This document shows positions 43,041-51,980 of a DNA stretch of 64,000 nucleotides, in pieces (the first letter of the stretch is position 1; each line of letters starts with the position of its first letter). The notes under the pieces are model-generated. The model saw nothing but the letters and a program-made list of their open reading frames with translations. It was not told the origin of the DNA and made no database searches. Both the position numbers and the translations under genes were made by a program. Origin of the DNA: an uncultured Alphaproteobacteria bacterium (GTDB lineage: Bacteria > Pseudomonadota > Alphaproteobacteria > RF32 > CAG-239); contig CALYAY010000003.1 of NCBI GenBank assembly GCA_944393695.1, positions 62,001-126,000 on the forward strand, read 5' to 3'.

Positions 43041-44507
43041 ATGCTGCCCCAGAAAAACAATGTTTCGCCGTTCCGTTACCGGATTATTACCAAAGTTGCC
43101 GAAAGTTTCGTTAAAGACCGCTTTAAAAATGCCGACGGTATTCCGGCCGAGATTATGCCCGACGGGGCGATGTTTTATCACGGGGATATTGAAACCGACC
43201 GAGATATTATCAAAAAAATCGCTATGGCGGTGATGGGCTTTGTGCCGGCCGAGGAAGAAGGACACGAAAAAAGCCTGAATGAATACGGTCAGGAAGCCCT
43301 GAAAAGAGAAAAGCTCCTGCCAAGCAAGCTTTCGGTTATCGGAGCCGCTTGTGCCGCCTGTATGAAACAACAGCATGTGGTTACCAATTTCTGCCGGGGA
43401 TGTATTGCCCGGCCGTGCCAGATGAACTGCCCCAAAGGCGCCATCTCGTTTACGGAAGAAAACAAAGCTCATATCAATTCGGAATTGTGCATTAACTGCG
43501 GCATATGCTTTAACAGCTGCCCGTATAATGCCATTATCAAGGTTCCGGTTCCGTGCGAAGATTCTTGTCCGGTGGGGGCAATCAGCAAAGACGAAAACGG
43601 CAAAGAACATATTGATGCCGAAAAATGTATTTCCTGCGGAAAATGTTTGCGTTCATGCCCGTTTGGCGCCATTGTCGAGCCGTATCAGATGATTGACGTA
43701 TTGAAAGCCATCAAGGACGAGGGCAAAAAAGTGGCCGCTCTGCTGGCTCCGGCCGTTCTCGGGCAATTCGGCGGTACAATCAACAACCTTATCGGCGCCA
43801 TGAAGAAGCTCGGTTTTGCCGATGTGTTTGAAGTGGCTGTGGGAGCGGATATTACCACCCGCAAGGAAGCGGCCGAGCTGATTGAACGGATGAAAGAAGG
43901 TCAAAACTTTATGACCACGTCGTGTTGTCCGGCATATGTACGGGCAGCCAATACGGCCATTCCGGAAATCAAGCCGCATATTTCTGATACGCATACCCCG
44001 ATGTATTATACGGCAGAACAAGTCAAAAAAGAACATCCGGATTATGTGACGGTGTTCGTCGGGCCGTGTTACGCCAAGCGGGTGGAGGCCGAATCGGATC
44101 CTTATGTAGATTATGTAATTACTTTTGAAGAAATGGGTGCCATGTTTGAGGCGACCGGTATTAACGTGGCTGAGTGTGAGGCTCTGGAGTTTTCAAAAGT
44201 ATCCTGTTATCAGGGACGGCAGTTCCCCGTTACTGGCGGGGTGGCCGGAGCGGTTAAATCGCTGGCGGAAGATGTTATTGAGGTTCGCCCCGAATCCATT
44301 GACGGCCTGACCAAGGAAAGTTTGAAGCAGCTGAAACGTTATGCTTTGAAAGGCTGCGAAAATAATATTATTGAAGTTATGTGCTGCGAAGGCGGCTGTG
44401 TGGCGGGACCGGGATGTCTGGCAATGGCCCGCAAGGCGGCCGTCGCCGTTGACAAGTATGTCAAAGAAGGCGGTGACCTGAAACAAAAACTTGCGGAAGA
44501 AAAATAA
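43041..44507 (+). CDS. [FeFe]-hydrogenase family protein (group B-like)
   Basis: A 488-residue iron-sulfur protein. The N-terminal 90 residues are of unclear role. Four Cys clusters at about 110-225 resemble bacterial ferredoxin sites: CRGCIARPCQMNCPKGA, CINCGICFNSCPYNA, CEDSCPVGA and CISCGKCLRSCPFGA. The H-cluster domain (about 235-480) has the three signature motifs: TSCCPAY (about 293), VGPCYAKRVEAE (about 340) and EVMCCEGGCVAGPGC (about 445). All expected H-cluster cysteines are there, so hydrogen metabolism or hydrogen sensing is plausible. The maturation genes hydE, hydF and hydG are not in the window. An [FeFe] enzyme is not common in Alphaproteobacteria and points to an anaerobic niche. 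Confidence 0.88.
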   Translation: MLPQKNNVSPFRYRIITKVAESFVKDRFKNADGIPAEIMPDGAMFYHGDIETDRDIIKKIAMAVMGFVPAEEEGHEKSLNEYGQEALKREKLLPSKLSVIGAACAACMKQQHVVTNFCRGCIARPCQMNCPKGAISFTEENKAHINSELCINCGICFNSCPYNAIIKVPVPCEDSCPVGAISKDENGKEHIDAEKCISCGKCLRSCPFGAIVEPYQMIDVLKAIKDEGKKVAALLAPAVLGQFGGTINNLIGAMKKLGFADVFEVAVGADITTRKEAAELIERMKEGQNFMTTSCCPAYVRAANTAIPEIKPHISDTHTPMYYTAEQVKKEHPDYVTVFVGPCYAKRVEAESDPYVDYVITFEEMGAMFEATGINVAECEALEFSKVSCYQGRQFPVTGGVAGAVKSLAEDVIEVRPESIDGLTKESLKQLKRYALKGCENNIIEVMCCEGGCVAGPGCLAMARKAAVAVDKYVKEGGDLKQKLAEEK

Positions 44508-44542
44508 AAGACCATTCTTCCAGATTTTAGGAGACTATGCTG

Positions 44543-45844
44543 ATGAAAATCGGGATTATCGGAACGGGTTATGTCGGTTTGCCGACCGGTGTGGGGTTGG
44601 CGGAGCTTGGAAATGACGTCGTCTGCATTGATCGCGAGCATTCCAAAATTGACCGTTTGAAAGCCGGACAACTCACTTTGTTTGAAGAAGGACTGGCTGA
44701 ATTATTTGCCAAGAACACGGCATCCGGACGGCTTAAATTTACCACTTCCATGAAAGAAGGGGTGGAATCGGCCGATGTGGTGTTGATTGCGGTTGGAACG
44801 CCGCCGCATCCAGTTACCAAAGAAGCGGATATGAAGTATATTCATGCCGCAGCAACCGAGCTGGCCGAATATCTGACCGGCTATACCGTGGTGGCGACCA
44901 AATCAACTGTTCCGGTGGGTACGGGAGACGATGTGGAAACACTTATCCGCAAAAAAAATCCAACCGCTGATTTTGACGTTGTATCCCTGCCGGAGTTTTT
45001 GCGCGAAGGGTTTGCCGTGCATGACTTTTTTCATCCGGACAGAATCGTTATCGGAGCCAATAACGAACGTGCCTGCAATGTTATCAAAAAACTCTACCAG
45101 CCGTTTGAGGGAGAAGTGCCGATTTTGTGCGTCAACCGGCGTTCCAGCGAAACCATCAAATATGCCTCCAACGCCTTTTTGGCCATGAAAATTCATTATA
45201 TCAACGAGATGGCGGATTTTTGCGAAAAGACGGGAGCCGATATTTATGAAGTGGCTAAAGGCATGGGGTTGGATCAGCGTATCGGCAAGGCATTTCTGCG
45301 GCCGGGGCCGGGATTTGGCGGCAGCTGTTTTCCCAAAGATACCAACGCTATGGCATATATGGGGCGGCAAAACGGCGTCAACATGAGCCTGATTGAAGCG
45401 GTGATTGCCGGCAATGAGCAACGTAAAATGCAGATGGCGGAAAGAATTACGGCAACGGTTAAAGATATTCCGAACGCCAAAATCGCGGTCTGGGGACTGG
45501 CATTTAAGAACGGCACGGATGATTGCCGGGAAAGTCCGGCGATTTATATTGTCAACGGGCTGATTGATTCGGGTGCTGCAATCTGCGCCTATGACCCCAA
45601 GGCCATGGAAAATGCGCAACACATCCTGAGTGATAAAATCAGTTATGCTCCAGATATGTACAAGGCGGCGGAAGGTGCCGACGTGCTGGCGATTTTGACC
45701 GAGTGGGAAGACTTCAAAGCTGCCGATCTGTTGCGCCTGAAACAGGTTATGCGGACGCCGCAGATTGTCGACCTGCGCAATATGTTGTCCCCGGAAGATG
45801 CCGAAAGTGCGGGATTTGCCTACCACCGCATCGGCCGGAAATAA
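44543..45844 (+). CDS. ugd: UDP-glucose 6-dehydrogenase
   Basis: Oxidises UDP-glucose to UDP-glucuronate with two NAD+, a precursor for capsule and LPS sugars. It is 433 residues from the ATG at 44543; an ATG two codons upstream has a closer GGAG. The N-terminal Rossmann domain starts KIGIIGTGYVGLPTGVGLA. ATKSTVPVGTGD comes next, then SLPEFLREG. The active-site loop PGFGGSCFPKDT contains the catalytic Cys (about 257). The C-terminal domain has WGLAFKNGTDDCRESPAI. It is convergent with the polysaccharide operon, to which its product may contribute, and ends at a strong terminator. Confidence 0.96.
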   Translation: MKIGIIGTGYVGLPTGVGLAELGNDVVCIDREHSKIDRLKAGQLTLFEEGLAELFAKNTASGRLKFTTSMKEGVESADVVLIAVGTPPHPVTKEADMKYIHAAATELAEYLTGYTVVATKSTVPVGTGDDVETLIRKKNPTADFDVVSLPEFLREGFAVHDFFHPDRIVIGANNERACNVIKKLYQPFEGEVPILCVNRRSSETIKYASNAFLAMKIHYINEMADFCEKTGADIYEVAKGMGLDQRIGKAFLRPGPGFGGSCFPKDTNAMAYMGRQNGVNMSLIEAVIAGNEQRKMQMAERITATVKDIPNAKIAVWGLAFKNGTDDCRESPAIYIVNGLIDSGAAICAYDPKAMENAQHILSDKISYAPDMYKAAEGADVLAILTEWEDFKAADLLRLKQVMRTPQIVDLRNMLSPEDAESAGFAYHRIGRK

Positions 45845-45855
45845 ACCGCAAAATT

Positions 45856-45889
45856 CCCCCGGAAGTTTCCTTCCGGGGGTTGGTTTTTT
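45856..45889. terminator. Terminator between ugd and the polysaccharide operon
   Basis: CCCCCGGAA and TTCCGGGGG pair around GTTTCC, then TTGGTTTTTT on the plus side. It ends where the convergent operon ends. Confidence 0.88.
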
Positions 45890-46823
45890 ACTGACCATTT
45901 TTTAGAAATTTCAGCATTGATTTCAGTGATTTTCTTTTTTGCTTATACTGTTGGCGTTTTTCTCCCCAAGAAATTTTGCTCATCAGCCAATAATAAAAAT
46001 ATTTTCCCTTAGGATATTTTATTTCATCATCAGACAAAATAAAAGCGGCATTTAACTCTTTAATACGAATATTTTTATTTTTCTTAAGTTTAAATACAAA
46101 TATTGACAGGCAAAATTCACCTAAAAATCCCATAGTCCTGTATATTTCGTCTTTGGGAATTATTTTGTCGGCCGTTTGCAAGACTGAAAAACAAAACTCA
46201 GAGTATTGCATAAATAATTCCCGGTTCATGACAAACATATTACATAAATATTGTATGGAACCTTTTTCAAGCAGTTCTATTTCCGGCAGATAATCCGGCA
46301 TTACACGTTTTGCCACTTTAATAAAGGCGTCAAAATTTTTAATGTTTTGTTTAAGTAATTTGCCATATTGTTCCCGACAAGAGGAGCTGCCGATATTTTT
46401 TACGTCATAAGGTTTGATAACGATACAATCGCAATTTTGCAACTGTTGTCTTATGAGATTGTCATTAAGGTGTTTTAAATAATCATTGTTGATAAAAGGA
46501 ACAAAGTATACATTACTCTTAGGAAGCCAGCACCAATCAGGATTTCCCCGCCAGTCATCAAAAATAAAATGACGACGGTAATGCATAAAGCCGACATAAT
46601 CCGGATTTCCGATTTTATCATAATTTTTCCACACCCAGTATTGAGCGGAAAGCTCGCAATATTTTTCGTTTTGAGCGGAAATATTGTCGCCGCTGTCATC
46701 ACGAAGCATTCCTCCAAAATGAATATTTGTCAGCGCGCAGCCGGTTTGTATCGGCGTTAAAATATCCGATTTGATAATCGTGTGCTTATTTTTATAGCTT
46801 ACAAATATTTTAATATCGGTCAT
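45888..46823 (-). CDS. DUF4422 family putative glycosyltransferase
   Basis: A 311-residue protein of the DUF4422 family, found in capsule and LPS gene clusters and taken to be a glycosyltransferase. Landmarks are IFVSYKNKH at the start, PIQTGCALTN, ELSAQYWVWKNY, and YVGFMHYRRHFIF (about 77-89). No membrane segment is evident, but basic C-terminal residues could bind the membrane. It is the last gene of the operon, 6 bp after a GT8 gene. The DNA is noticeably AT-rich compared with ugd beside it. The same domain also occurs fused to GT8 in the gene at 48078. Confidence 0.88.
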   Translation of the reverse strand: MTDIKIFVSYKNKHTIIKSDILTPIQTGCALTNIHFGGMLRDDSGDNISAQNEKYCELSAQYWVWKNYDKIGNPDYVGFMHYRRHFIFDDWRGNPDWCWLPKSNVYFVPFINNDYLKHLNDNLIRQQLQNCDCIVIKPYDVKNIGSSSCREQYGKLLKQNIKNFDAFIKVAKRVMPDYLPEIELLEKGSIQYLCNMFVMNRELFMQYSEFCFSVLQTADKIIPKDEIYRTMGFLGEFCLSIFVFKLKKNKNIRIKELNAAFILSDDEIKYPKGKYFYYWLMSKISWGEKRQQYKQKRKSLKSMLKFLKNGQ

Positions 46824-46829
46824 TTTTGT

Positions 46830-48065
46830 TTATACTTTCAACATATCCTTTTTCAATTTTCTGGCATCTTTAATAAGGGCTTTAACATTATTATATTTTT
46901 GATTGTACTTTTGATAGCGCTTACCAAAAGCAAAAGCCTTTTTGATGGCATACCAAGATTTTTTTAATTTAAAACGCATTAAATGTTCAATAACAAACAA
47001 AAGTTTGGTATTATATTCATCTGCGGTAAACCGGTTGTTTATATTAGGAAAATGAACTTTTGCCAAATCATTGTTCCATTTTGAAGGCATCCTTAAGATA
47101 TTATCAAACAAAAGAATCTCATAAAACGGCGATAAACGTGCATATTTCCAAAAAATTTCAGAAAATTCATTGTGTGGATATGTATCACATTTAGGACCGG
47201 TCATATGCAAAATTTTAATATTGTGTCTTTGATTTAATATATTTTTGTATAATCTGTTTGGAAGAGGAGAAAACTCTTCAGGTTTCTTTATATGCAAACC
47301 ATAGTTCCATTGTATATCTAGATATTTAATTTTCTTATTAGCTATAATATTGATAATATCTTGATCTACAAACAGAGGTTTTTCAATTTCCTCTAATTTA
47401 TCCATACATTGTTGCGCAAAATGTTCTTGGTACATTTTCTCCGTATTCATTAACATGACGCCTGCCTGAATATATGAATTTGGTAAAATTTTAAGAACAT
47501 CTGAAAAATATATATCATAAGTATATGATAAATCTGGTATTTTTAACTTAGTTATTGCCCATAATAATATGCTAACATCATTGGTTGCAGCTAAAAAATT
47601 ATCTTCTAAATTTTGTTGGTATAATTCTGATATGTTATTATTTATAACTGTATCTGCATCTAAATAAACAACTTTTTTATAATTTTTAAAAATTTCACCA
47701 ACAAAAAATCTATAATAACTTTCTTTTGTTACTTGTCCTCGTAAATAAAAATTGCTAAACAGATGCCCTAAAATTTCTTGAAGATTTATGAAACGAATAG
47801 CAACATTAGGATAACTCTTTTCAATACTTTTTAATCTGTTTTTAATCTCTTCCGTAAGATCTGTTTCAAGAATATTAATATCATAATTAAATGTTCTATC
47901 TGAATTTTCAAGCAATGAAATGATTGAAACACTAACATATCTCGCATATAAATTTGAAGTAGAAAAAACAACAGGTATATTCTTCTTTTCAAACTGGGGC
48001 ATTATGTTTAGTTTGCTAAACATTTCAGAAATATTTATATTTTTAGATTCAAAATTGTTAGACAT
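46830..48065 (-). CDS. Glycosyltransferase family 8 protein
   Basis: A 411-residue retaining glycosyltransferase of the GT8 type that should add a hexose to an LPS or capsule chain on the cytoplasmic side. The core (about 30-320) has VVFSTSNLYARYVSVSI, the metal-binding DxD in VVYLDADTVINNN, IQAGVMLMN and ILHMTGPKC (the GT8 HFTGxxKPW position). The last 60 residues are Lys/Tyr rich. Alternative starts at internal Met residues near 8-20 cannot be excluded. The DNA is very AT-rich. Confidence 0.88.
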   Translation of the reverse strand: MSNNFESKNINISEMFSKLNIMPQFEKKNIPVVFSTSNLYARYVSVSIISLLENSDRTFNYDINILETDLTEEIKNRLKSIEKSYPNVAIRFINLQEILGHLFSNFYLRGQVTKESYYRFFVGEIFKNYKKVVYLDADTVINNNISELYQQNLEDNFLAATNDVSILLWAITKLKIPDLSYTYDIYFSDVLKILPNSYIQAGVMLMNTEKMYQEHFAQQCMDKLEEIEKPLFVDQDIINIIANKKIKYLDIQWNYGLHIKKPEEFSPLPNRLYKNILNQRHNIKILHMTGPKCDTYPHNEFSEIFWKYARLSPFYEILLFDNILRMPSKWNNDLAKVHFPNINNRFTADEYNTKLLFVIEHLMRFKLKKSWYAIKKAFAFGKRYQKYNQKYNNVKALIKDARKLKKDMLKV

Positions 48066-48077
48066 AACCTTATTCCT

Positions 48078-50021
48078 TTATATATTAATGATGTTTTTTA
48101 ATTTATTGCGATATTTTTTTCTTTGCACAGAAGTTAAGCAAATGTAAGACATAACCTTATAATATATTTTTCTTATATTTAATCCTCTTTGAGTTGCAGC
48201 CTTATATAGTGTACTAATTTCTGTTTCTATTTGATCAAAATGATTATTTATATTTGGAAAATGTATTTTTTCTAATTCCTGACGTAAAACAAAAACTTCA
48301 TTATTGCCTATCTCCGCTCTGACCATTAGTTTCTGATTTAACATATTTAAGATAATGTCTTCATAAAGTGGAGATTTTCGAGCATATTCCATATAAATAT
48401 AATAAAAAAACTTTTTGACATTTTTCCATGGTTTCATCGGACCTGAAAAATGTATAATTCCCGGATTTTGTGATGCCTGTTTCATTTTTTTATACTGCTC
48501 TAAAGGCATAGCTTTATAAATATTATCCCAATTGGCATCTGGAACAACATAATTCCAAGAAGGATCAATTTCCAAAATATTATTTTGAAAAAATGAATTT
48601 AATCCATCTTGTTCTTGAAATTGAAATTTATTACGACAAACCAAATCAAGCAATTGTGTCGGATAATTCTTTTGATTAAATTGAGTTATATCTATTAACA
48701 TTACTCCCGTATTCATATAAGAATACGGACTTTCTAATTTTAACGTTTCTAAAGCGTATTTTTTCATATTTGGATTAAGGTTCAATAACGCACCCCAAAC
48801 ATAATCATTTGCACAAGCTATTGGATAGCCATGCATAGGAATAGAATACAATAGCCAAGGATCTTTGTTAAAAATCAGATCAATATCACTGAATAAAACT
48901 TTCGAAAAATGCTCTAGAGCCAAGGGGGCTACCAATCGAAAGTAACATTCTTCCTTAAAATAATCTAAAGAAACATATAAATTTTTACCTTGCAAATAAA
49001 TATCTGGATTGCAAAAACGTATTGATATATTCTTTTTACTAAATTTTTTTATTAAAAGTTGCTTATTTAATTCTGAAATGGAATGCTCAAAAATTATAAT
49101 ATCGTAATTATGATTATCTGACGCATTTTCTACAATAGATGTCAGATATACTGACAAATATGGAACATATTCATTTGAAGATGAAACGGCTAATACGGCG
49201 TAATCTTTTTTAAAGTACGGTAACAAATTGGGCGTATATATTTTTTTTACATCTTGAAGAAAAGAAACATTTAATTTTCTTATTTTAATACCCTCTTGAA
49301 ACAGCTTCGTAAAAAATATTCCTGTTAATCGTTCACCTATATATCCAGGTAAGCGAGCCTCTTGAGAGGTATAGCCTGTAAAATCGATTTGAGGCATTAA
49401 TTCAAATAAAATATCAAACAACCAAGCGGCATATCTTTTAAATAATTCTTTGGTATAAATCCCCATACACCAAACATACGATTCATCAGAAGCATTGTAG
49501 CTATCAGCGGCTTCGGAATATTCCGGATATTTTTTCTTGAGAATACTAAGTGCTAAATCATAATATTTAACATCGTGCTCTTGCTTGAATTGCTCATATA
49601 CGTTTCCTATGTGAACAGGATTAGGAATTACACAATCAAAATTTTTTATATTTTTGATAACTTCATCATCATTTAATGAACATTGTTTTATATAATCTTC
49701 ATCCAGTTTTGGAAACACAACAAATCCCTTAGGATGTTTCTCCCATTCCTTATCGTTAAAAATAAAATGTCTACGATTATGCATAAATCCTATATAATCA
49801 GGATTACCTAATTTATCATAATTTTTCCATGCCCAGTAAACCGCTGTTAATTCACACAAAAAATCGTTTTTATCCGATATGTTTTTCTCTTCATTATCAT
49901 GCAACATATCATCAAAAATTACATCCGACAGAGCCACTCCTGTTTGAATAGATATAAAAATATCAGATTTTAGGGGAATCGAATAATTTTTATGAGTTAT
50001 TAAAATTTTAGCTTTTGTCAT
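48078..50021 (-). CDS. DUF4422-GT8 fusion glycosyltransferase
   Basis: A 647-residue two-domain protein. The N-terminal half (about 1-250) is DUF4422: ITHKNYS, SIQTGVALSDV, ELTAVYWAWKNY and YIGFMHNRRHFIF. The C-terminal half (about 275-560) is GT8: YAVLAVSSSNEYVPYLSVYL, the DxD in LFSDIDLIFNKDP, YMNTGVMLID and IIHFSGPMKPW. Each half should carry one transferase activity. The same two domains occur as separate genes just downstream (45888 and 46830). It follows the gene at 50030 by 8 bp. Confidence 0.9.
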   Translation of the reverse strand: MTKAKILITHKNYSIPLKSDIFISIQTGVALSDVIFDDMLHDNEEKNISDKNDFLCELTAVYWAWKNYDKLGNPDYIGFMHNRRHFIFNDKEWEKHPKGFVVFPKLDEDYIKQCSLNDDEVIKNIKNFDCVIPNPVHIGNVYEQFKQEHDVKYYDLALSILKKKYPEYSEAADSYNASDESYVWCMGIYTKELFKRYAAWLFDILFELMPQIDFTGYTSQEARLPGYIGERLTGIFFTKLFQEGIKIRKLNVSFLQDVKKIYTPNLLPYFKKDYAVLAVSSSNEYVPYLSVYLTSIVENASDNHNYDIIIFEHSISELNKQLLIKKFSKKNISIRFCNPDIYLQGKNLYVSLDYFKEECYFRLVAPLALEHFSKVLFSDIDLIFNKDPWLLYSIPMHGYPIACANDYVWGALLNLNPNMKKYALETLKLESPYSYMNTGVMLIDITQFNQKNYPTQLLDLVCRNKFQFQEQDGLNSFFQNNILEIDPSWNYVVPDANWDNIYKAMPLEQYKKMKQASQNPGIIHFSGPMKPWKNVKKFFYYIYMEYARKSPLYEDIILNMLNQKLMVRAEIGNNEVFVLRQELEKIHFPNINNHFDQIETEISTLYKAATQRGLNIRKIYYKVMSYICLTSVQRKKYRNKLKNIINI

Positions 50022-50029
50022 TTTTTACC

Positions 50030-51970
50030 TCAGATGTCTTTGTCCTCAAAGTAACCTCGTAACCCAACCGGATTAACTGATATTATTTTTATATGCGGAT
50101 AATTTTTATTAATAAAAGGAATAAAATACTTTTCTATAATTTCTATCTGATAATTTGCCGGATTTATGGCATTTTGTTTATTGTAGGCATAACCGGAACT
50201 GCAATCCCATCCTACGAGATATATCTTTTGCGGATTGGTATATAAAATAAACTGCAAGGCTGAAAATGGCGTTCCCAAAAAATTTCCTATAGGTTCACGT
50301 GATAAATCTTGTGCAATATTATTACATACCATATCTTCAATAATATACTGAGAAACATTTTGTGATTGGCACATAGAAAATGGTATTCTTTCTATACAGG
50401 ATTGAATTGTCGATAAATGATAATCCGGTATTATCCCATAAAATTTTTTACAATTGTTTCCAACGTACAAATTAGCATCACTATTAAGTGTTTCATTTCC
50501 TTTTTGATGTAAGGTGTAATCTTGAATAAACAGATAATCCAATTTTACATTATCAAGATATATTGCCCCATTAACCCCAACATGAATAGCATTGGGAAGC
50601 GGAGTGTATTTTTTAGCTGTTGGCCCTGTACACACTAAAACAACATCCTTTCCATTAAAAGCGTTTTTATATGGTAAAAACGTTGTCGGATGTATCTTTT
50701 GTGCTTCCAATATACATTTAAGATTTGCTATTCTCTCTACTAATTTTTTATTAAAGGAATTTTGCGCATTTAATAAACCTGAAATATAATCTATTTTTTG
50801 CATAAGTTGCTTAGAAATGTTTAGAAGTTCTTGCTTATCTGAAACAGTATTATTTTTGTTTAGCTGTTTCTTATAAACTGTAATTCCTAACAACTTAATC
50901 GACCTTAAAGTCGGCGTATTGCTTTTCTGTAATATTGTTTGCCCTAAAAAACTCAAGGTGTACTGTTCGCTTGTTATCGTTCGCTTTATTATTCTTTGCA
51001 TAAAACAATTAATATGTTGTTTTAGTTGTGTTTTATTTGTTTTGTCTGTATTTCCCTTTCTACTCTTTTTTATAAACAACGGAGTGTCTTTCCAAGATAA
51101 AACCAACACTTTTTGATTATCAGTAACATACTGTTGAAATTTTAAACTTTTATAAAAAGGAGTTAAGCGAAAATAAAATAAATACTCACTTTTAAACAAT
51201 ACTTTTGTTGTTGGATACCAGGGTTTTTCCGCCCCTGTATAGTGCATTACAAACGGATTTTCTAATATTTTTTTATATTGCTCTATATCTTTGGGCTTAT
51301 AAAAATTCATTTTTACAAATTTTTCATGATGAAAATTCCATGATATATTAATAGGTTGTATCAAATTGTGAAATGTATCATTTAAAACATCTTGATCACA
51401 AATTTGATAAGATAATCCGTTAAGAGAAATCTGCTTTTTTATTTGCTCAATATAATTTATTTGCCGAAGTTTCTTAGAATTTATAACAAGTACACCGCAA
51501 TTAAAATATAATTCCTCTTTTTTTTGCCATAACCTATTTGCGTGATATTCTGAACAGCCATCTTCAATTGCCCCGAAACAGCTCTTGGATATATCCATAT
51601 CATATAATTTTGCAATATCCGCTCGAACAATGGTATCTGAATCAATAAAAATTGCTTTATTGACTTGAGACAAAATATCCGGAATTAAAATACGGGCATA
51701 CGTCATTTTTGTAACATGCGGAGGTATTTTAATTCCCTCAAACATATCCAATAGTTTTTCATCAAAAGCAGGATACTCTATCGTGCAATCTTTAATTTTT
51801 TTTAGTTTTTCAAGCTTTTTTTTGTTGTTTGGTGTTATATTATAAGTCAGTATATAGAAATGAACGTTTCTGCTTCTATCCACATTACACAAAATAGATG
51901 CCATTGTTGTTGCACAATATGGGATAAACTCATTACTGCTAGATAATACTATATGAATATCATTCTTCAT
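50030..51970 (-). CDS. GT8 glycosyltransferase with C-terminal second domain
   Basis: A 646-residue protein. The GT8 domain (about 1-290) has IVLSSSNEFIPYCATTMASI, the DxD in AIFIDSDTIVRAD, YFNCGVLVIN and VMHYTGAEKPW. A linker with coiled-coil character (about 350-420) follows. The C-terminal domain (about 425-646) begins KDVVLVCTGPTAKKY, then HVGVNGAIYL and YLVGWDCSSGYAYN, resembling the Rossmann-type DUF115/sialyltransferase-like group. It may be bifunctional. Strong AT bias, like its neighbours. Confidence 0.82.
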   Translation of the reverse strand: MKNDIHIVLSSSNEFIPYCATTMASILCNVDRSRNVHFYILTYNITPNNKKKLEKLKKIKDCTIEYPAFDEKLLDMFEGIKIPPHVTKMTYARILIPDILSQVNKAIFIDSDTIVRADIAKLYDMDISKSCFGAIEDGCSEYHANRLWQKKEELYFNCGVLVINSKKLRQINYIEQIKKQISLNGLSYQICDQDVLNDTFHNLIQPINISWNFHHEKFVKMNFYKPKDIEQYKKILENPFVMHYTGAEKPWYPTTKVLFKSEYLFYFRLTPFYKSLKFQQYVTDNQKVLVLSWKDTPLFIKKSRKGNTDKTNKTQLKQHINCFMQRIIKRTITSEQYTLSFLGQTILQKSNTPTLRSIKLLGITVYKKQLNKNNTVSDKQELLNISKQLMQKIDYISGLLNAQNSFNKKLVERIANLKCILEAQKIHPTTFLPYKNAFNGKDVVLVCTGPTAKKYTPLPNAIHVGVNGAIYLDNVKLDYLFIQDYTLHQKGNETLNSDANLYVGNNCKKFYGIIPDYHLSTIQSCIERIPFSMCQSQNVSQYIIEDMVCNNIAQDLSREPIGNFLGTPFSALQFILYTNPQKIYLVGWDCSSGYAYNKQNAINPANYQIEIIEKYFIPFINKNYPHIKIISVNPVGLRGYFEDKDI

Positions 51971-51980
51971 TTTTTATAAC

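Noticed and set aside
44903-45898. A 331-codon minus-strand open frame opposite ugd
   Set aside because: ugd is a full, well-conserved enzyme on the plus strand; the antisense frame has the skewed composition of a shadow and no recognisable motif.
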